Assembly (NCBI RefSeq): GCF_000014565.1
Contig: NC_008270.1
Location: 186,001 to 250,000, forward strand
Source of the DNA: Rhodococcus jostii RHA1
GTDB taxonomy: Bacteria; Actinomycetota; Actinomycetes; Mycobacteriales; Mycobacteriaceae
Direction of reading: 5' to 3'
DNA length: 64,000 nucleotides
Shown in pieces: positions 9,619 to 18,342 of the stretch. Position 1 is the first letter of the stretch, and every line of letters begins with the position of its first letter. Made by a program: the position numbers and the translations under genes. Under the pieces are notes generated by a model. The model was not told the DNA's origin. It saw only the letters and a program-made list of their open reading frames with translations, and did no database searches.

Positions 9619-10425
9619 ATGAGCAATTCTCGAACAATTAAGCCGGACGATAAGGGAAGTGTCAAGGGTGCTGCCCGCGCTCCCGAGGGAATGGCCGGAC
9701 TGGCGAAGGGCCTGGCGGTCATCGAGGCCTTCGGCATCCGCCACCCGCAACTGACCGTCACCGACGCCGCTCAGCGGACGAACACCTCCCGCGCCGCGGC
9801 GCGCCGCTGCCTGCTCACTCTCGTCGAGCTCGGTTACCTGACCCACGACAACGGAAACTTCCGACCGACACCCAGGATGCTTCGGCTGGGCGGGGCCTAT
9901 CTGGACACCGCGCCACTGCCGCAACTTGCCCAGCCGCAGTTGGTCGAGGCCCGCGATGCGCTGGGCGAGTCGGTGTCGCTCGCGGTTCTCGAAGACGGGT
10001 GTTCCCTGTTCGTCGCCCGCGCCGAGGCCGCACGGATCGTCGCGACCGGAGTCCGGGTCGGCGCCAAACTGCCCGCCCACAGCTCCGCGACCGGTCGAGT
10101 ACTGCTGGCCGGACTTCCCGAGACGCAACTCGACGACTACCTCCGAGAATGCCACCCGCAGCCGCGCACACCCAAGACACTGACCGATGTCGATGCCATC
10201 AGCGAGCGAATCCTGACCGCGAGGGAGAGCGGCGTGGCCTGCACCGACGAAGAAATCGAACTCGGCATGCTGTCGATAGCCGTACCGGTGCGGACTGCCC
10301 GGGGCGAAACCGTGGCGGCAATGAGTGTCAGTGCGTCCACAGCCAGAACCACCCTGCACGACATCCGTGAGGCAGCCGTGCCCGTACTGAACAAGTACGC
10401 AGCAAGACTCGGCCGGCTTCTGTGA
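9619..10425 (+). CDS. tphR: IclR-family regulator of the terephthalate operon
   Basis: This 268-residue protein has an N-terminal winged helix-turn-helix (LTVTDAAQRTNTSRAAARRC, about residues 44-63) and a C-terminal IclR effector domain (HSSATGRVLLAGLP near 154; CTDEEIELGMLSIAVPV near 210). IclR proteins of this subgroup (PcaU/PobR/TphR-like) bind aromatic acids and usually activate the divergent catabolic operon. It is transcribed away from tphA2 with 92 nt between the starts. The effector is expected to be terephthalate. There is no Shine-Dalgarno sequence because the start codon abuts the operator/promoter. Confidence 0.9.
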   Translation: MSNSRTIKPDDKGSVKGAARAPEGMAGLAKGLAVIEAFGIRHPQLTVTDAAQRTNTSRAAARRCLLTLVELGYLTHDNGNFRPTPRMLRLGGAYLDTAPLPQLAQPQLVEARDALGESVSLAVLEDGCSLFVARAEAARIVATGVRVGAKLPAHSSATGRVLLAGLPETQLDDYLRECHPQPRTPKTLTDVDAISERILTARESGVACTDEEIELGMLSIAVPVRTARGETVAAMSVSASTARTTLHDIREAAVPVLNKYAARLGRLL

Positions 10426-10994
10426 GATCCCACCCAGACGGCAACTCACACCCCCGCGGTACGGAGAGGGATGCGACGCTCCCAGCGTGTCTGTGTCGAC
10501 GCATGCGGGGCTCCCCTGCGGGAGGTGACTTCGGTTGTGCTGGAGTCATTGTCTGTCGTGGCCGATGACGTCATGAGGGCGGCGAAACCGACGCCGGCAA
10601 CAGCGAGGCGGCCATGAGCGCGCACAGGAGGGCCGAGCCTTTCAGGACCTATGCGGGTACGGAGGCGACATGACGGAGCCGAGTGCGATGATCGACGGCG
10701 ATCGGAACCGGGAGACCGAGCAGCGCCAGGACCCCACGTGCTTCGGAGGTTCGCGGGACTTGCCGATCGGGTACATCGAGTCGGCCGACGCCGTCACGAA
10801 CACCACGGTCAGCCTTTCCGCCACCAGACCTCGGGGATGGAGCCGTGACCCGTTGGGTCTGGCTGGGAACGGGGCTGTGTCGCAGGGGCGGACTTCCGCC
10901 CAATCATCGTGAAAGCGCGAGGTTCTGCGCACCCACGGTGCAGTGTGGCATTTAGAGACACCCGCAACACTGTCTCTCTGCAGACCAGAGTTAG
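10426..10994. other. No gene recognised between tphR and the ABC importer genes
   Basis: Short open frames on both strands lack recognisable domains. Near 10935-11000 are two local dyads: AGAGACA (10957-10963) pairs with TGTCTCT after a 10-nt spacer, and TCTGCAGA follows. These probably belong to the promoter region of the downstream ABC operon. Confidence 0.5.
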
Positions 10995-11008
10995 CTTCTG
11001 TACAACAG
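10995..11008. promoter_or_regulatory. Degenerate copy of the padR-type operator upstream of ABC importer
   Basis: CTTCTGTACAACAG has the same outer half-sites (CTTCTG...CAG) and spacing as the two CTTCTGCATAGCAG / TTCTGCATAGCAG boxes flanking the padR-padAa intergenic region. It lies about 64 nt upstream of the substrate-binding-protein start. This suggests shared IclR control of phthalate uptake and catabolism. The centre differs, so this is a candidate site only. Confidence 0.4.
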
Positions 11009-11071
11009 TCGCGTGATGTGCTTCACTTTCGGGGCCAGGTGTGACGGGACTACAGAAGGAATCGGGTCGAT

Positions 11072-12058
11072 ATGGGCAGTAGTTCGCTGAGCCGGCGGGA
11101 TTTCATGAGAGTAACGGCGGCTCTCGGGGGTCTCCTCGCTGTGGGAGCCGGCGCAGGGTGTGCTACCCAGTCCCGAGGTAGGGACGGCGTCTACCGAGGT
11201 GACGTCGCCATCACCGGGTTGGCGAGCCTGATCCATTCGGCCCCGTTTCTGATCGCAGCGTCCGAGGGCTACTACGAAGAAGAGATGCTGGCGCTGGAGA
11301 ACGTTCAGTTCCCGGGTGGGCTGGACACCGTGCGTGGAATCGGCTCCGGGATCGGATTCGGCACTTCGGCGACGATTCCGGTGTTCATCGCCGTGGAGCG
11401 CGGACTCGATGTCAAGGCGTTCGGGAACGTCTACACCGCGGCATCTGTGGACTTCATCGCCCCCGCTGACTCCCCGATCAACACGATCGAAGATGTTCGG
11501 GGCCGCACCATCGGTGTGAGCAGCCCGGGATCGAACTCGACCGACTTCGCCGAGAAGACGCTTCGATTGGCGGGTTTGACACCCGGCGTCGACGTCGAGC
11601 TGCTCAGCGTCGGATCCGCGAGCGATTCGTGGACCGTCGCCTCCCAGGGCGTTGTCGATGTCGCGTGGACTGCGTCCCCGCTGTCCGAGCGCATCATCGC
11701 CGAAACCGGCGCGAAGGTGATCTGGCGATCCCGGGACTACGTCCAGGACTGGTCGGACACCTGCCTATGTGCCACCACCCCGTTCATCGAAAAGAATCGG
11801 GACGTCTTGGCGGGGTGGATGCGTGCTGTGGGTCGCGGTATCGAGATGATCGATACGGATCTCGAGCGAGCGGCCGAAATCTATGGCCGCACAATCAAGT
11901 ACAAGCCCGAGATCGCTCTGGCGGCGTTGGAGAATTCGCGAGGCTTCTTCAGTCTCGACTTCGCGCGCCCGCAACTCGAAGCGGTCGTGGCCTCGGGCGT
12001 CGAGGCCGGACGACTCGGCGGCAAGGTCGATATTGACTCAGTTGTAGTCGAACTATAA
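11072..12058 (+). CDS. ABC importer substrate-binding lipoprotein (SsuA/NMT1-like, Tat signal)
   Basis: This 328-residue periplasmic-type binding protein carries a twin-arginine motif (SRRDFMRVT, residues 7-15), a hydrophobic stretch and a lipobox-like GAGC (Cys about residue 30), so it should be exported folded and lipid-anchored. The mature part has the NMT1/SsuA-type pattern: LIHSAPFLIAASEGYYEEE, then GRTIGVSSPGSNS. It heads a four-gene transport operon. Position between terephthalate and phthalate modules suggests phthalate or a phthalate derivative as ligand, comparable to the patDABC system of Rhodococcus RHA1. Family members also bind sulfonates, taurine or nitrate. Confidence 0.85.
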   Translation: MGSSSLSRRDFMRVTAALGGLLAVGAGAGCATQSRGRDGVYRGDVAITGLASLIHSAPFLIAASEGYYEEEMLALENVQFPGGLDTVRGIGSGIGFGTSATIPVFIAVERGLDVKAFGNVYTAASVDFIAPADSPINTIEDVRGRTIGVSSPGSNSTDFAEKTLRLAGLTPGVDVELLSVGSASDSWTVASQGVVDVAWTASPLSERIIAETGAKVIWRSRDYVQDWSDTCLCATTPFIEKNRDVLAGWMRAVGRGIEMIDTDLERAAEIYGRTIKYKPEIALAALENSRGFFSLDFARPQLEAVVASGVEAGRLGGKVDIDSVVVEL

Positions 12059-12072
12059 GGCGGGAAGAGAAC

Positions 12073-12885
12073 ATGACCACTACACAAGTCGAATCGAAGA
12101 ACGTCTCTTTCGACGGTATCGGTATGACTTTCGATTCCGACACCGGGCGGACCGAGGCCGTGCGTAACGTCACGGCATCGATCGCGGAGGGCCAGTTCGT
12201 ATCGGTGATCGGTCCGAGTGGATGCGGAAAGAGCACCTTGCTGGACATGGCCTGTGGCTTACTTGTTCCCTCACGTGGACGGGTGACCATCGATGGGGAG
12301 ATTGTCACAGGGCCCCGTAAGGACACCGCCATGGTGTTTCAGGAAGATTCGACGCTGCACTGGCGGAGTGTTCTCGACAATGTGGCTTTCGGGTTGGAGA
12401 TCAAGCACGTCGACAAGGACGAGCGCCTGGAAAAAGCGCGTGCGATGATCCAACTGGTCGGGTTGAAGGGTTTCGAGAAGCACCGGCCAGGGCAGCTTTC
12501 CGGAGGTATGCGTCAACGCGTGGCGATCGCCCGTGCACTCGCCACGGATCCTCGAATTCTGTTGATGGACGAACCGTTCGGCGCTCTGGATCAGCAGACG
12601 CGACAGTTCATCGGGCGCGAGCTCTTGAAGATCTGGGAGCAGACCCACAATCGGGTGCTCTTCGTTACTCACGACATCCAAGAGGCGATCTATCTGTCGG
12701 ATCAGATCTGGGTGATGTCGGCACGTCCATCGGTGGTCCGAGAGGTGATCGACGTCGGGCTCCCTCGTCCACGCCCGAGCGGCACACACGCCATGGCCAG
12801 ATTCAAGGAACTCGAGGATCACCTGTGGTCGATAATCAAGGAAGAGGCCGCTAAGACACTGGGGCACGGGACGGATGCCGCATGA
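12073..12885 (+). CDS. ABC importer ATPase (SsuB/TauB family)
   Basis: This 270-residue ATP-binding protein has Walker A GPSGCGKST (about residue 52), Q-loop FQEDSTL, signature LSGGMRQRVAIARA (about 145), Walker B RILLMDEPFGALD (about 165) and the H-loop VTHDIQEA. It starts 15 nt after the binding-protein stop with GGAAGAG as ribosome site. The start of the first permease overlaps its stop (ATGA). It energises the two following permeases. Confidence 0.93.
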   Translation: MTTTQVESKNVSFDGIGMTFDSDTGRTEAVRNVTASIAEGQFVSVIGPSGCGKSTLLDMACGLLVPSRGRVTIDGEIVTGPRKDTAMVFQEDSTLHWRSVLDNVAFGLEIKHVDKDERLEKARAMIQLVGLKGFEKHRPGQLSGGMRQRVAIARALATDPRILLMDEPFGALDQQTRQFIGRELLKIWEQTHNRVLFVTHDIQEAIYLSDQIWVMSARPSVVREVIDVGLPRPRPSGTHAMARFKELEDHLWSIIKEEAAKTLGHGTDAA

Positions 12886-13691
12886 CTGTGACCTCGCCGC
12901 AGGCGGCCCTCCACGAAACGCCAAGGTTGGGATTCCGACGAGCGAAACATCGGGCACGCGTCGTACGTTGGACGATGCTGGTTGCTCTGGTGTTGTTGCT
13001 CGAGGCGGCAACGCGAACCGGCTGGATCGACCGCAATCAGATGGTCGCGCCGTCCGAGATACTCGCCCACGTCGCGGCAATCATCCCGAGCACCCACTTC
13101 GTCACCGATCTGACGCGGACGAGCGTGACCATACTGGCGGCGTTCGCACTGGGCGTGCTCGGCGGGGTGCCCCTGGGGGTATTGCTCTGGAGGGTCCGGG
13201 TCGTCGGCCGAGTCCTCGAGCCATTCATCGTCACCGGGTACGCGATGCCGACATTGCTGTTCTACCCGATTCTGGTCGCGGTGCTCGGACTCAACGCGGG
13301 ACCAATCATCGTCATCGCGAGCACGATGGCCCTCATTCCAATAGCGCTGACCACGATGGTGGCGCTCGGAGACGTCAAACCGGTGCTGCACAAGCTGGCG
13401 CGATCGGTCGATGCCTCGCGCCGGCAGCAATATTTCAAGGTGCTGTTCCCGGCCGCCACGCCGCTCATTTTTCCCGGGATCAAGCTCGGATTCATCTATG
13501 CAGTCATCGGCACCATCGCGATGGAGTTCATTCTGGCCTCGAAAGGCCTGGGGTTTCGTGCGGGCTTTATGTACCGCGAACTCTACGTCGCGGACATGTG
13601 GGCCTACATTGCCATTGTCGTGGTCTTCAGCATCGCAGTGAACAGTGCACTCGGCCTGGCTGAACGAGCCATTCGAAGGGACATGTTGTGA
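12882..13691 (+). CDS. ABC importer permease 1
   Basis: This 269-residue integral membrane protein has about six hydrophobic segments of the BPD_transp_1 type. A cytoplasmic EAA-like loop (LARSVDASRRQQYFKVLFPA, about residues 171-190) should contact the ATPase. It overlaps both neighbours by 4 nt. The paired, non-identical permease downstream indicates a heterodimeric channel. Confidence 0.9.
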   Translation: MTVTSPQAALHETPRLGFRRAKHRARVVRWTMLVALVLLLEAATRTGWIDRNQMVAPSEILAHVAAIIPSTHFVTDLTRTSVTILAAFALGVLGGVPLGVLLWRVRVVGRVLEPFIVTGYAMPTLLFYPILVAVLGLNAGPIIVIASTMALIPIALTTMVALGDVKPVLHKLARSVDASRRQQYFKVLFPAATPLIFPGIKLGFIYAVIGTIAMEFILASKGLGFRAGFMYRELYVADMWAYIAIVVVFSIAVNSALGLAERAIRRDML

Positions 13692-14503
13692 ACGCCACCA
13701 CGCTCAGCGCCGGAACCGAAGGTGAAGCAGGCAAACAGAATACGGAACAGCGGTTCCGCCTGTCACAGCGGTGGGCCGACAACGTCCTGCGAATACTCAT
13801 CGTCATCGGGTTGATCGGTGTCTGGGCGCTTATTGCAGCGACCAGCGAACTTGTGCCGTCCCCGGGCGCGTCGATGTCGGCGGTATGGGGACTGTTCGCA
13901 GACGGTTCCATCTACAGGAATCTCAATGCCACGATGAGTGCTGTCGGACTCGGATTCGTCATCGCAACAGCGGTGGGTTTCCCGACTGGATACATCATCG
14001 GGCGAAGCAAGTTTCTCGGTGATGTGTTCGATCCGATCATCGCGGGTGCCTTCGCCATACCACGGGTAATCTTCTTTCCGATCCTGCTGCAGATCTTCGG
14101 CCTGGGACTCGGAGCACAGTCGGCAATGGCCGCATTGGCCGCGGTGTTCCCCATCATCGTCTCGACGGCGGCGGGAGTACGCGCCATCAACCCCATCCTG
14201 CTGAAACTCGGCCGGGCCACCGGTGCAAGTCCGCTTCAGGCAATGAGCAAAATCGTGGTGCCCGCGATGGCGCCCTCTCTCATGGTCGGTATCCGAATCG
14301 GCTTCAGCATTGCCTTCATCAATGTACTGATCGCCGAGTTCTTCGCGACCAGAGCAGGATTGGGGCAGATGGCGATGCTTGCGTACGGCAAGTTGGATCT
14401 GCCGACGATGTACGGAGTGATCATGCTGCTGGTCTCGATGGCGCTGGTGGGCAACATCGCCCTGTGGGCCATCGAACGGAAGATCACCGACGCGGTCAAC
14501 TGA
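13688..14503 (+). CDS. ABC importer permease 2
   Basis: This 271-residue membrane protein starts with GTG overlapping the preceding stop (GTGA). It has about six transmembrane segments and an EAA loop (LGRATGASPLQAMSKIVVPA, about 176-195). It is similar in plan to permease 1 but distinct in sequence. Hydrophobic residues such as ALIAATSELVPSPGASM resemble SsuC-type proteins. Together with 11072-13691 it forms a complete importer. Confidence 0.9.
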   Translation: MNATTLSAGTEGEAGKQNTEQRFRLSQRWADNVLRILIVIGLIGVWALIAATSELVPSPGASMSAVWGLFADGSIYRNLNATMSAVGLGFVIATAVGFPTGYIIGRSKFLGDVFDPIIAGAFAIPRVIFFPILLQIFGLGLGAQSAMAALAAVFPIIVSTAAGVRAINPILLKLGRATGASPLQAMSKIVVPAMAPSLMVGIRIGFSIAFINVLIAEFFATRAGLGQMAMLAYGKLDLPTMYGVIMLLVSMALVGNIALWAIERKITDAVN

Positions 14504-14578
14504 TCGCCGCACGCAACTATTCGAATCGGCAGTGGGCCTTTCCGGCCCATGCCCACACCCATTTTCCGGAGGACACTG

Positions 14579-15244
14579 ATGAGCGCCCTGACTGCCGCAG
14601 CAGAGGAATACCAGCGGTTGCGCACCGAATTCCGGGAGAAAGGTCTGGGCGGCCGCATCGGCTTCGGCGTGCGGCCGGCAGTGGTGGTGGTCGACTTGAT
14701 CACGGGCTTCACCGATCGCCGTTCGCCGCTCGCAGGTGACCTCGATACCCAAATCGACGCAACGAAGATTCTCCTCGCGCTCGCGCGAAAGGCCCAGGTG
14801 CCGATCATCTTCTCCACAGTGGCCTACGACGCGGAACTCCAAGAGGCCGGCGCCTGGATCGGCAAGATCCCCTCGAACAAGTATCTGGTCGAGGGCAGTC
14901 AATGGGTCGAGATCGACGAGCGGCTCGAACAACAGCCAGGTGAGACGACATTGGTGAAGAAGTACGCATCGTGCTTCTTCGGCACCGACCTGGCCGCTCG
15001 GTTGATCAGCCGCCGGATCGACACCGTGATCATCGTGGGCTGCACCACGAGCGGATGTGTTCGTGCCACCGCGGTAGACGCCTGCTCGTACGGGTTCCAC
15101 ACCATAGTGGTCGAGGACGCAGTGGGGGACCGGGCGGCACTACCGCACACTGCCAGCCTCTTCGATATCGACGCCAAATACGGGGACGTCGTCGGACTCG
15201 ACGAGGCCAGCGCCTACCTCGAGAGCGTTCCGTCGTCGAGTTGA
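14579..15244 (+). CDS. Isochorismatase-family hydrolase (amidase-like)
   Basis: This 221-residue cysteine hydrolase has the family triad: Asp in [11 protein letters not shown] (about residue 40), Lys in [15 protein letters not shown] (about 124), and Cys in [17 protein letters not shown] (about 158). It most resembles the N-carbamoylsarcosine/maleamate amidase branch. ATG 14579 is chosen because GGAGGA lies just upstream; an in-frame ATG at 14549 has none. It is 75 nt after the importer genes and likely co-transcribed. In this context hydrolysis of an amide of phthalate (for example a phthalamate) is an attractive but unproven role. Confidence 0.85.
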   Translation: MSALTAAAEEYQRLRTEFREKGLGGRIGFGVRPAVVVVDLITGFTDRRSPLAGDLDTQIDATKILLALARKAQVPIIFSTVAYDAELQEAGAWIGKIPSNKYLVEGSQWVEIDERLEQQPGETTLVKKYASCFFGTDLAARLISRRIDTVIIVGCTTSGCVRATAVDACSYGFHTIVVEDAVGDRAALPHTASLFDIDAKYGDVVGLDEASAYLESVPSSS

Positions 15245-15291
15245 CGGTCACAGTGCCCGCGAGAACGTACCTCGCTGGGTGGACCGGACAC

Positions 15292-16086
15292 TCACCCGAG
15301 CGCTGCCGCTAGCTGATCAGCCGCGTCCGTCAGGGCGCGGCCGATGCTGCGTACCTGTGCCGGGCGCAGGCGGTGCTTGGGCGCTGAAACATTCATTGCC
15401 AGGCGCATGCCGGGGGCGTTCGTCGGGACCGAGACGGCCACGGAGGCAACGCCTTCCTCGGATTCCTCCCGGTTGACCGCGTACCCGTTCCTTCTGACCT
15501 CTTCCAGTTGGGCTTCGAGCTCGGTCCGCGTGCTGATGGACTGGGGAGTCACCTGTTCCAGTTCCTCGGTCGGGTACAGCTGATGCAGTTCGTCGAGGGA
15601 AAGTTCCGCCAGCATGGCCTTCCCGGTGGACGTGCAGTGCGCTGGCATGACCTTGCCCAACCGGGACGCAACCCGGACTGCCGATGGGCTCTCCAGGGCG
15701 GCGATGAAGCGCACGGTTCGACCGTCGAGTGCCCCGATATGGACAGTTTCACGCAGTTCCTCGCTGAGGGTGCGCAGGATCGGTGCCGCCGTCTGAGGAA
15801 TGTCGAGCCTGGCAAAAATCGCAAACGCGACCCCCGTCAGCGCTGGGCCCGGACGATAGGCCTTGCTGGCCGGATCCTGCCGAATGAAGCCCCGGTACTG
15901 GAGCATCGCCAGAAGTCGGTGAGCCGTCGACGACGCAACTCCGAGGTACTGGCTCGCCTCGGTCAGCCGAATTTCGGTCTGTTCACCGAGCAGCAACAGC
16001 AGACGAAGTGCGTTGTCGACGGATTCGATCGGGTACTGCGGTGGTGTCGCCTCCGGCGCCTGTTGCCGTGGACCGTGGTTCTGCAT
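15292..16086 (-). CDS. padR: IclR-family regulator of the phthalate operon
   Basis: This 264-residue protein has a winged HTH (IRLTEASQYLGVASSTAHRL, about residues 38-57) and an IclR ligand domain (HCTSTGKAMLAELS; NREESEEGVASVAVSV). ATG 16086 gives the normal IclR length. In-frame starts farther upstream would run through the divergent promoter region. The start codon lies inside a palindromic box (16079-16095), suggesting a leaderless transcript and autoregulation. It is divergent from padAa, and convergent with the hydrolase gene that ends 48 nt away. Confidence 0.88.
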   Translation of the reverse strand: MQNHGPRQQAPEATPPQYPIESVDNALRLLLLLGEQTEIRLTEASQYLGVASSTAHRLLAMLQYRGFIRQDPASKAYRPGPALTGVAFAIFARLDIPQTAAPILRTLSEELRETVHIGALDGRTVRFIAALESPSAVRVASRLGKVMPAHCTSTGKAMLAELSLDELHQLYPTEELEQVTPQSISTRTELEAQLEEVRRNGYAVNREESEEGVASVAVSVPTNAPGMRLAMNVSAPKHRLRPAQVRSIGRALTDAADQLAAALG

Positions 16087-16095
16087 AGCAGAGAG
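16079..16095. promoter_or_regulatory. IclR-type operator overlapping padR start
   Basis: TTCTGCATAGCAGAGAG contains the dyad TCTGC-ATA-GCAGA. An identical 17-mer recurs at 16209-16225 beside padAa. On the minus strand a possible -10, TATGCT, lies 7 nt before the ATG at 16086. PadR bound here would block its own transcription and translation. Confidence 0.7.
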
Positions 16096-16208
16096 CATAC
16101 GTGTCAGGTCGGGTGTGCGGTCGACCTGCCAGCGGGTGGAATCCGCGTACGCGCAGGGGGTTGACTCGTCGGACTGAAGAGAGCAACATCTAGCTAACAG
16201 AAGGCGCT

Positions 16209-16225
16209 TCTGCATAGCAGAGAGA
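16209..16225. promoter_or_regulatory. IclR-type operator upstream of padAa
   Basis: This is an exact second copy of the 17-mer at 16079-16095, 130 nt away and 31 nt before the padAa start. TTGACT near 16160 with CAACAT 17 nt downstream is a possible promoter, which would put the box just downstream of initiation. Confidence 0.7.
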
Positions 16226-16255
16226 CCGCCATCGTCGATCGAAGAGGAATGAACC

Positions 16256-17719
16256 TTGGAACCCCGGACGACCCACCACACACAAGCGATGGAAGACATT
16301 CGCCGCGGCATGATCCCGGCGCACATCTACAACGACAAAGAGATTTTCGAGCGTGAGAAGGCGACCGTCTTCAGTCGATCGTGGTTGTTCGTCGCGCACG
16401 AATCCGAGGTACCGCAGGCGGGGGACTACGTTGTCCGCCGGGTGCTCGAGGATTCGTTCATCATCTCCCGCGACTCCAAAGGGGGGATTCGGGCGATGTT
16501 CAACATGTGTCTGCACCGCGGGATGCAGGTGTGTCGCGCGGAAATGGGAAACGCGTCGAACTTTCGCTGCCCCTATCACGGTTGGTCGTACCGAAACGAC
16601 GGCCGCATCATCGGACTGCCGTTCCACGAGGAGGCGTACGGGGGCGAGGAGGGCTTCAAGAAGAAGGGCCAGACACTCCTCCCTGCACCCAATCTCGACA
16701 GCTACAACGGAATGATCTTCATCAATATGGATCCGAACGCGGAATCGCTGTCGGACTATCTGGGTGACTTCAAGTTCTACCTCGACTACTACACCAAGCA
16801 GAGCGAGTCGGGGCTCGAGGTACGGGGCCCGCAGCGTTGGAGGGTCAAAGCGAACTGGAAGATCGGAGCCGAGAATTTCGCGGGCGACATGTACCACACG
16901 CCGCAGACACACACCTCGGTCGTCGAGATCGGCCTGTTCCGCGAACCGAAAGCGGAGAAGCGCAAGGACGGAGCAACCTACTGGGCAGGACCAGGTGGGG
17001 GAACGACGTACAAGTTGCCAGACGGCACCTTCGACGAGCGCATGCAGTACGTGGGATACACCGCGGAGATGACCGACCGGGCCAAGGAGGTGTGGTCGGA
17101 CGAGCAGCAGCGAGTAATCGGCGCAGACGGCTTCATGATCTCGGCAGCATCGGTGTTTCCGAACCTGAGCTTCGTGCACAACTGGCCGAAGGTCGAGGAC
17201 GGCGACGACGTTCTGCCGTTCATCTCCATTCGACTCTGGCAACCGATCAGTGAGAACGAGACCGAGGTGTTGTCCTTCTTCGCGGTCGACCGGAGCGCGC
17301 CGGAAGAATTCAAGAAGAAGTCGTACAAGGCATACCTGATGTGCTTCGGATCCACCGGCATGTTCGAACAGGACGATGTCGAGAACTGGGTGTCGCTGAC
17401 GAACACCTCCGCAGGATCGATGGCGCGGCGCCTGTTACTCAACAGTCGCATGGGTCTGCTCGAGGACGGGACACGCGTCTCCGATGAGCTCACCGCCGAC
17501 GAGTTCCACGGCCCCGGGACGGCGCAGGTCGGATACAACGAGGCCAACCAGCGCAAACTTCTCGAAATGTGGGCGGACTACCTCGAAAAGCCGGCACTGG
17601 AGGTGGGGCCGACATCGGTGGGAACCGACAATCCAGACGGAATCAGGCCGCTGACTCCGACGAACGGCAGCTGCGACCACAGCAAGGACGCGACTGTCAA
17701 CGGGGCGGTGCTGGCATGA
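16256..17719 (+). CDS. padAa: Phthalate 3,4-dioxygenase large (alpha) subunit
   Basis: This 487-residue Rieske oxygenase alpha subunit has Rieske ligands CLHRGMQVC (about residue 85) and CPYHGWSY (about 105), and the active-site iron triad in ENFAGDMYHTPQTH (about 206-219). It is the Gram-positive phthalate type (PadAa/OphA1). A TTG start at 16256 is chosen because GAAGAGG lies 8 nt upstream and the THHTQAMEDIRRGMIPAHIY start is typical. An internal ATG 11 codons later is the alternative. It heads an operon whose seven stop/start junctions mostly overlap. Substrate assignment rests on the downstream class II aldolase-type decarboxylase and the separate ferredoxin and reductase. Confidence 0.88.
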   Translation: MEPRTTHHTQAMEDIRRGMIPAHIYNDKEIFEREKATVFSRSWLFVAHESEVPQAGDYVVRRVLEDSFIISRDSKGGIRAMFNMCLHRGMQVCRAEMGNASNFRCPYHGWSYRNDGRIIGLPFHEEAYGGEEGFKKKGQTLLPAPNLDSYNGMIFINMDPNAESLSDYLGDFKFYLDYYTKQSESGLEVRGPQRWRVKANWKIGAENFAGDMYHTPQTHTSVVEIGLFREPKAEKRKDGATYWAGPGGGTTYKLPDGTFDERMQYVGYTAEMTDRAKEVWSDEQQRVIGADGFMISAASVFPNLSFVHNWPKVEDGDDVLPFISIRLWQPISENETEVLSFFAVDRSAPEEFKKKSYKAYLMCFGSTGMFEQDDVENWVSLTNTSAGSMARRLLLNSRMGLLEDGTRVSDELTADEFHGPGTAQVGYNEANQRKLLEMWADYLEKPALEVGPTSVGTDNPDGIRPLTPTNGSCDHSKDATVNGAVLA

Positions 17720-18342
17720 CCACCTCTGTGCGAGCTACCAATACCGGTTACAGCCGCGTAGGTGAAGGCTCGACCTATTCGGAACAAGCCGTGCTGGGCG
17801 ACCATGCATCGCGCGTCACGCGCACCGGAACTCCGCTGCGATTCGACGATCGACGGCACCTGGACGCGCACCAATTCTTGATCGACGAGGCATATCTGCT
17901 CGACGCACAGGAATACCAAACCTGGCTCGACAACATCACCGACGATATCCACTACCTCATGCCGGTTCGGGTAACCACGGCGCTCAACTCGGGATTCGAC
18001 ACCTCACCAGGAATGGCACATTTCGATGAGAACAAGTATTCGCTGAGCCGGCGGGTCGCGCGGTTCGTCACCGAGCACGCGTGGACCGAGGATCCCCCGT
18101 CACGACTGCGCCACTACATCACCAACATCCGGACCTTCCTCACCGACGCCGAGGACCACCTCGTCGTCGAAAGCGCCGAATTGCTGTTCCGCAGCAGAGG
18201 CGATGTCAATGAGTCGGCACTCGTCTCGTGTGGACGCGAGGATCTGCTCAGGCGCGTCGGTGACGAATGGAAGCTCGCACGACGCACCATCTTTGTCGAC
18301 GAGTCCGTGATGCGGATGCAGAATCTCGCGGTGTTCCTATGA
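17716..18342 (+). CDS. padAb: Phthalate 3,4-dioxygenase small (beta) subunit
   Basis: This 208-residue NTF2-like beta subunit starts at ATG 17716, overlapping the alpha stop. Family features include EAYLLDAQEYQTWLDNITDD, YLMPVR, RLRHYITNIR, and the terminal KLARRTIFVDESVM. The N-terminal 45 residues are longer and more polar than average. It forms the oxygenase hexamer with PadAa. Confidence 0.88.
   Translation: MTTSVRATNTGYSRVGEGSTYSEQAVLGDHASRVTRTGTPLRFDDRRHLDAHQFLIDEAYLLDAQEYQTWLDNITDDIHYLMPVRVTTALNSGFDTSPGMAHFDENKYSLSRRVARFVTEHAWTEDPPSRLRHYITNIRTFLTDAEDHLVVESAELLFRSRGDVNESALVSCGREDLLRRVGDEWKLARRTIFVDESVMRMQNLAVFL

Noticed and set aside
10642..10932. Possible DoxX-like membrane protein remnant on the minus strand
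   Set aside because: Only weak, frame-switching resemblance; not enough to call even a pseudogene.
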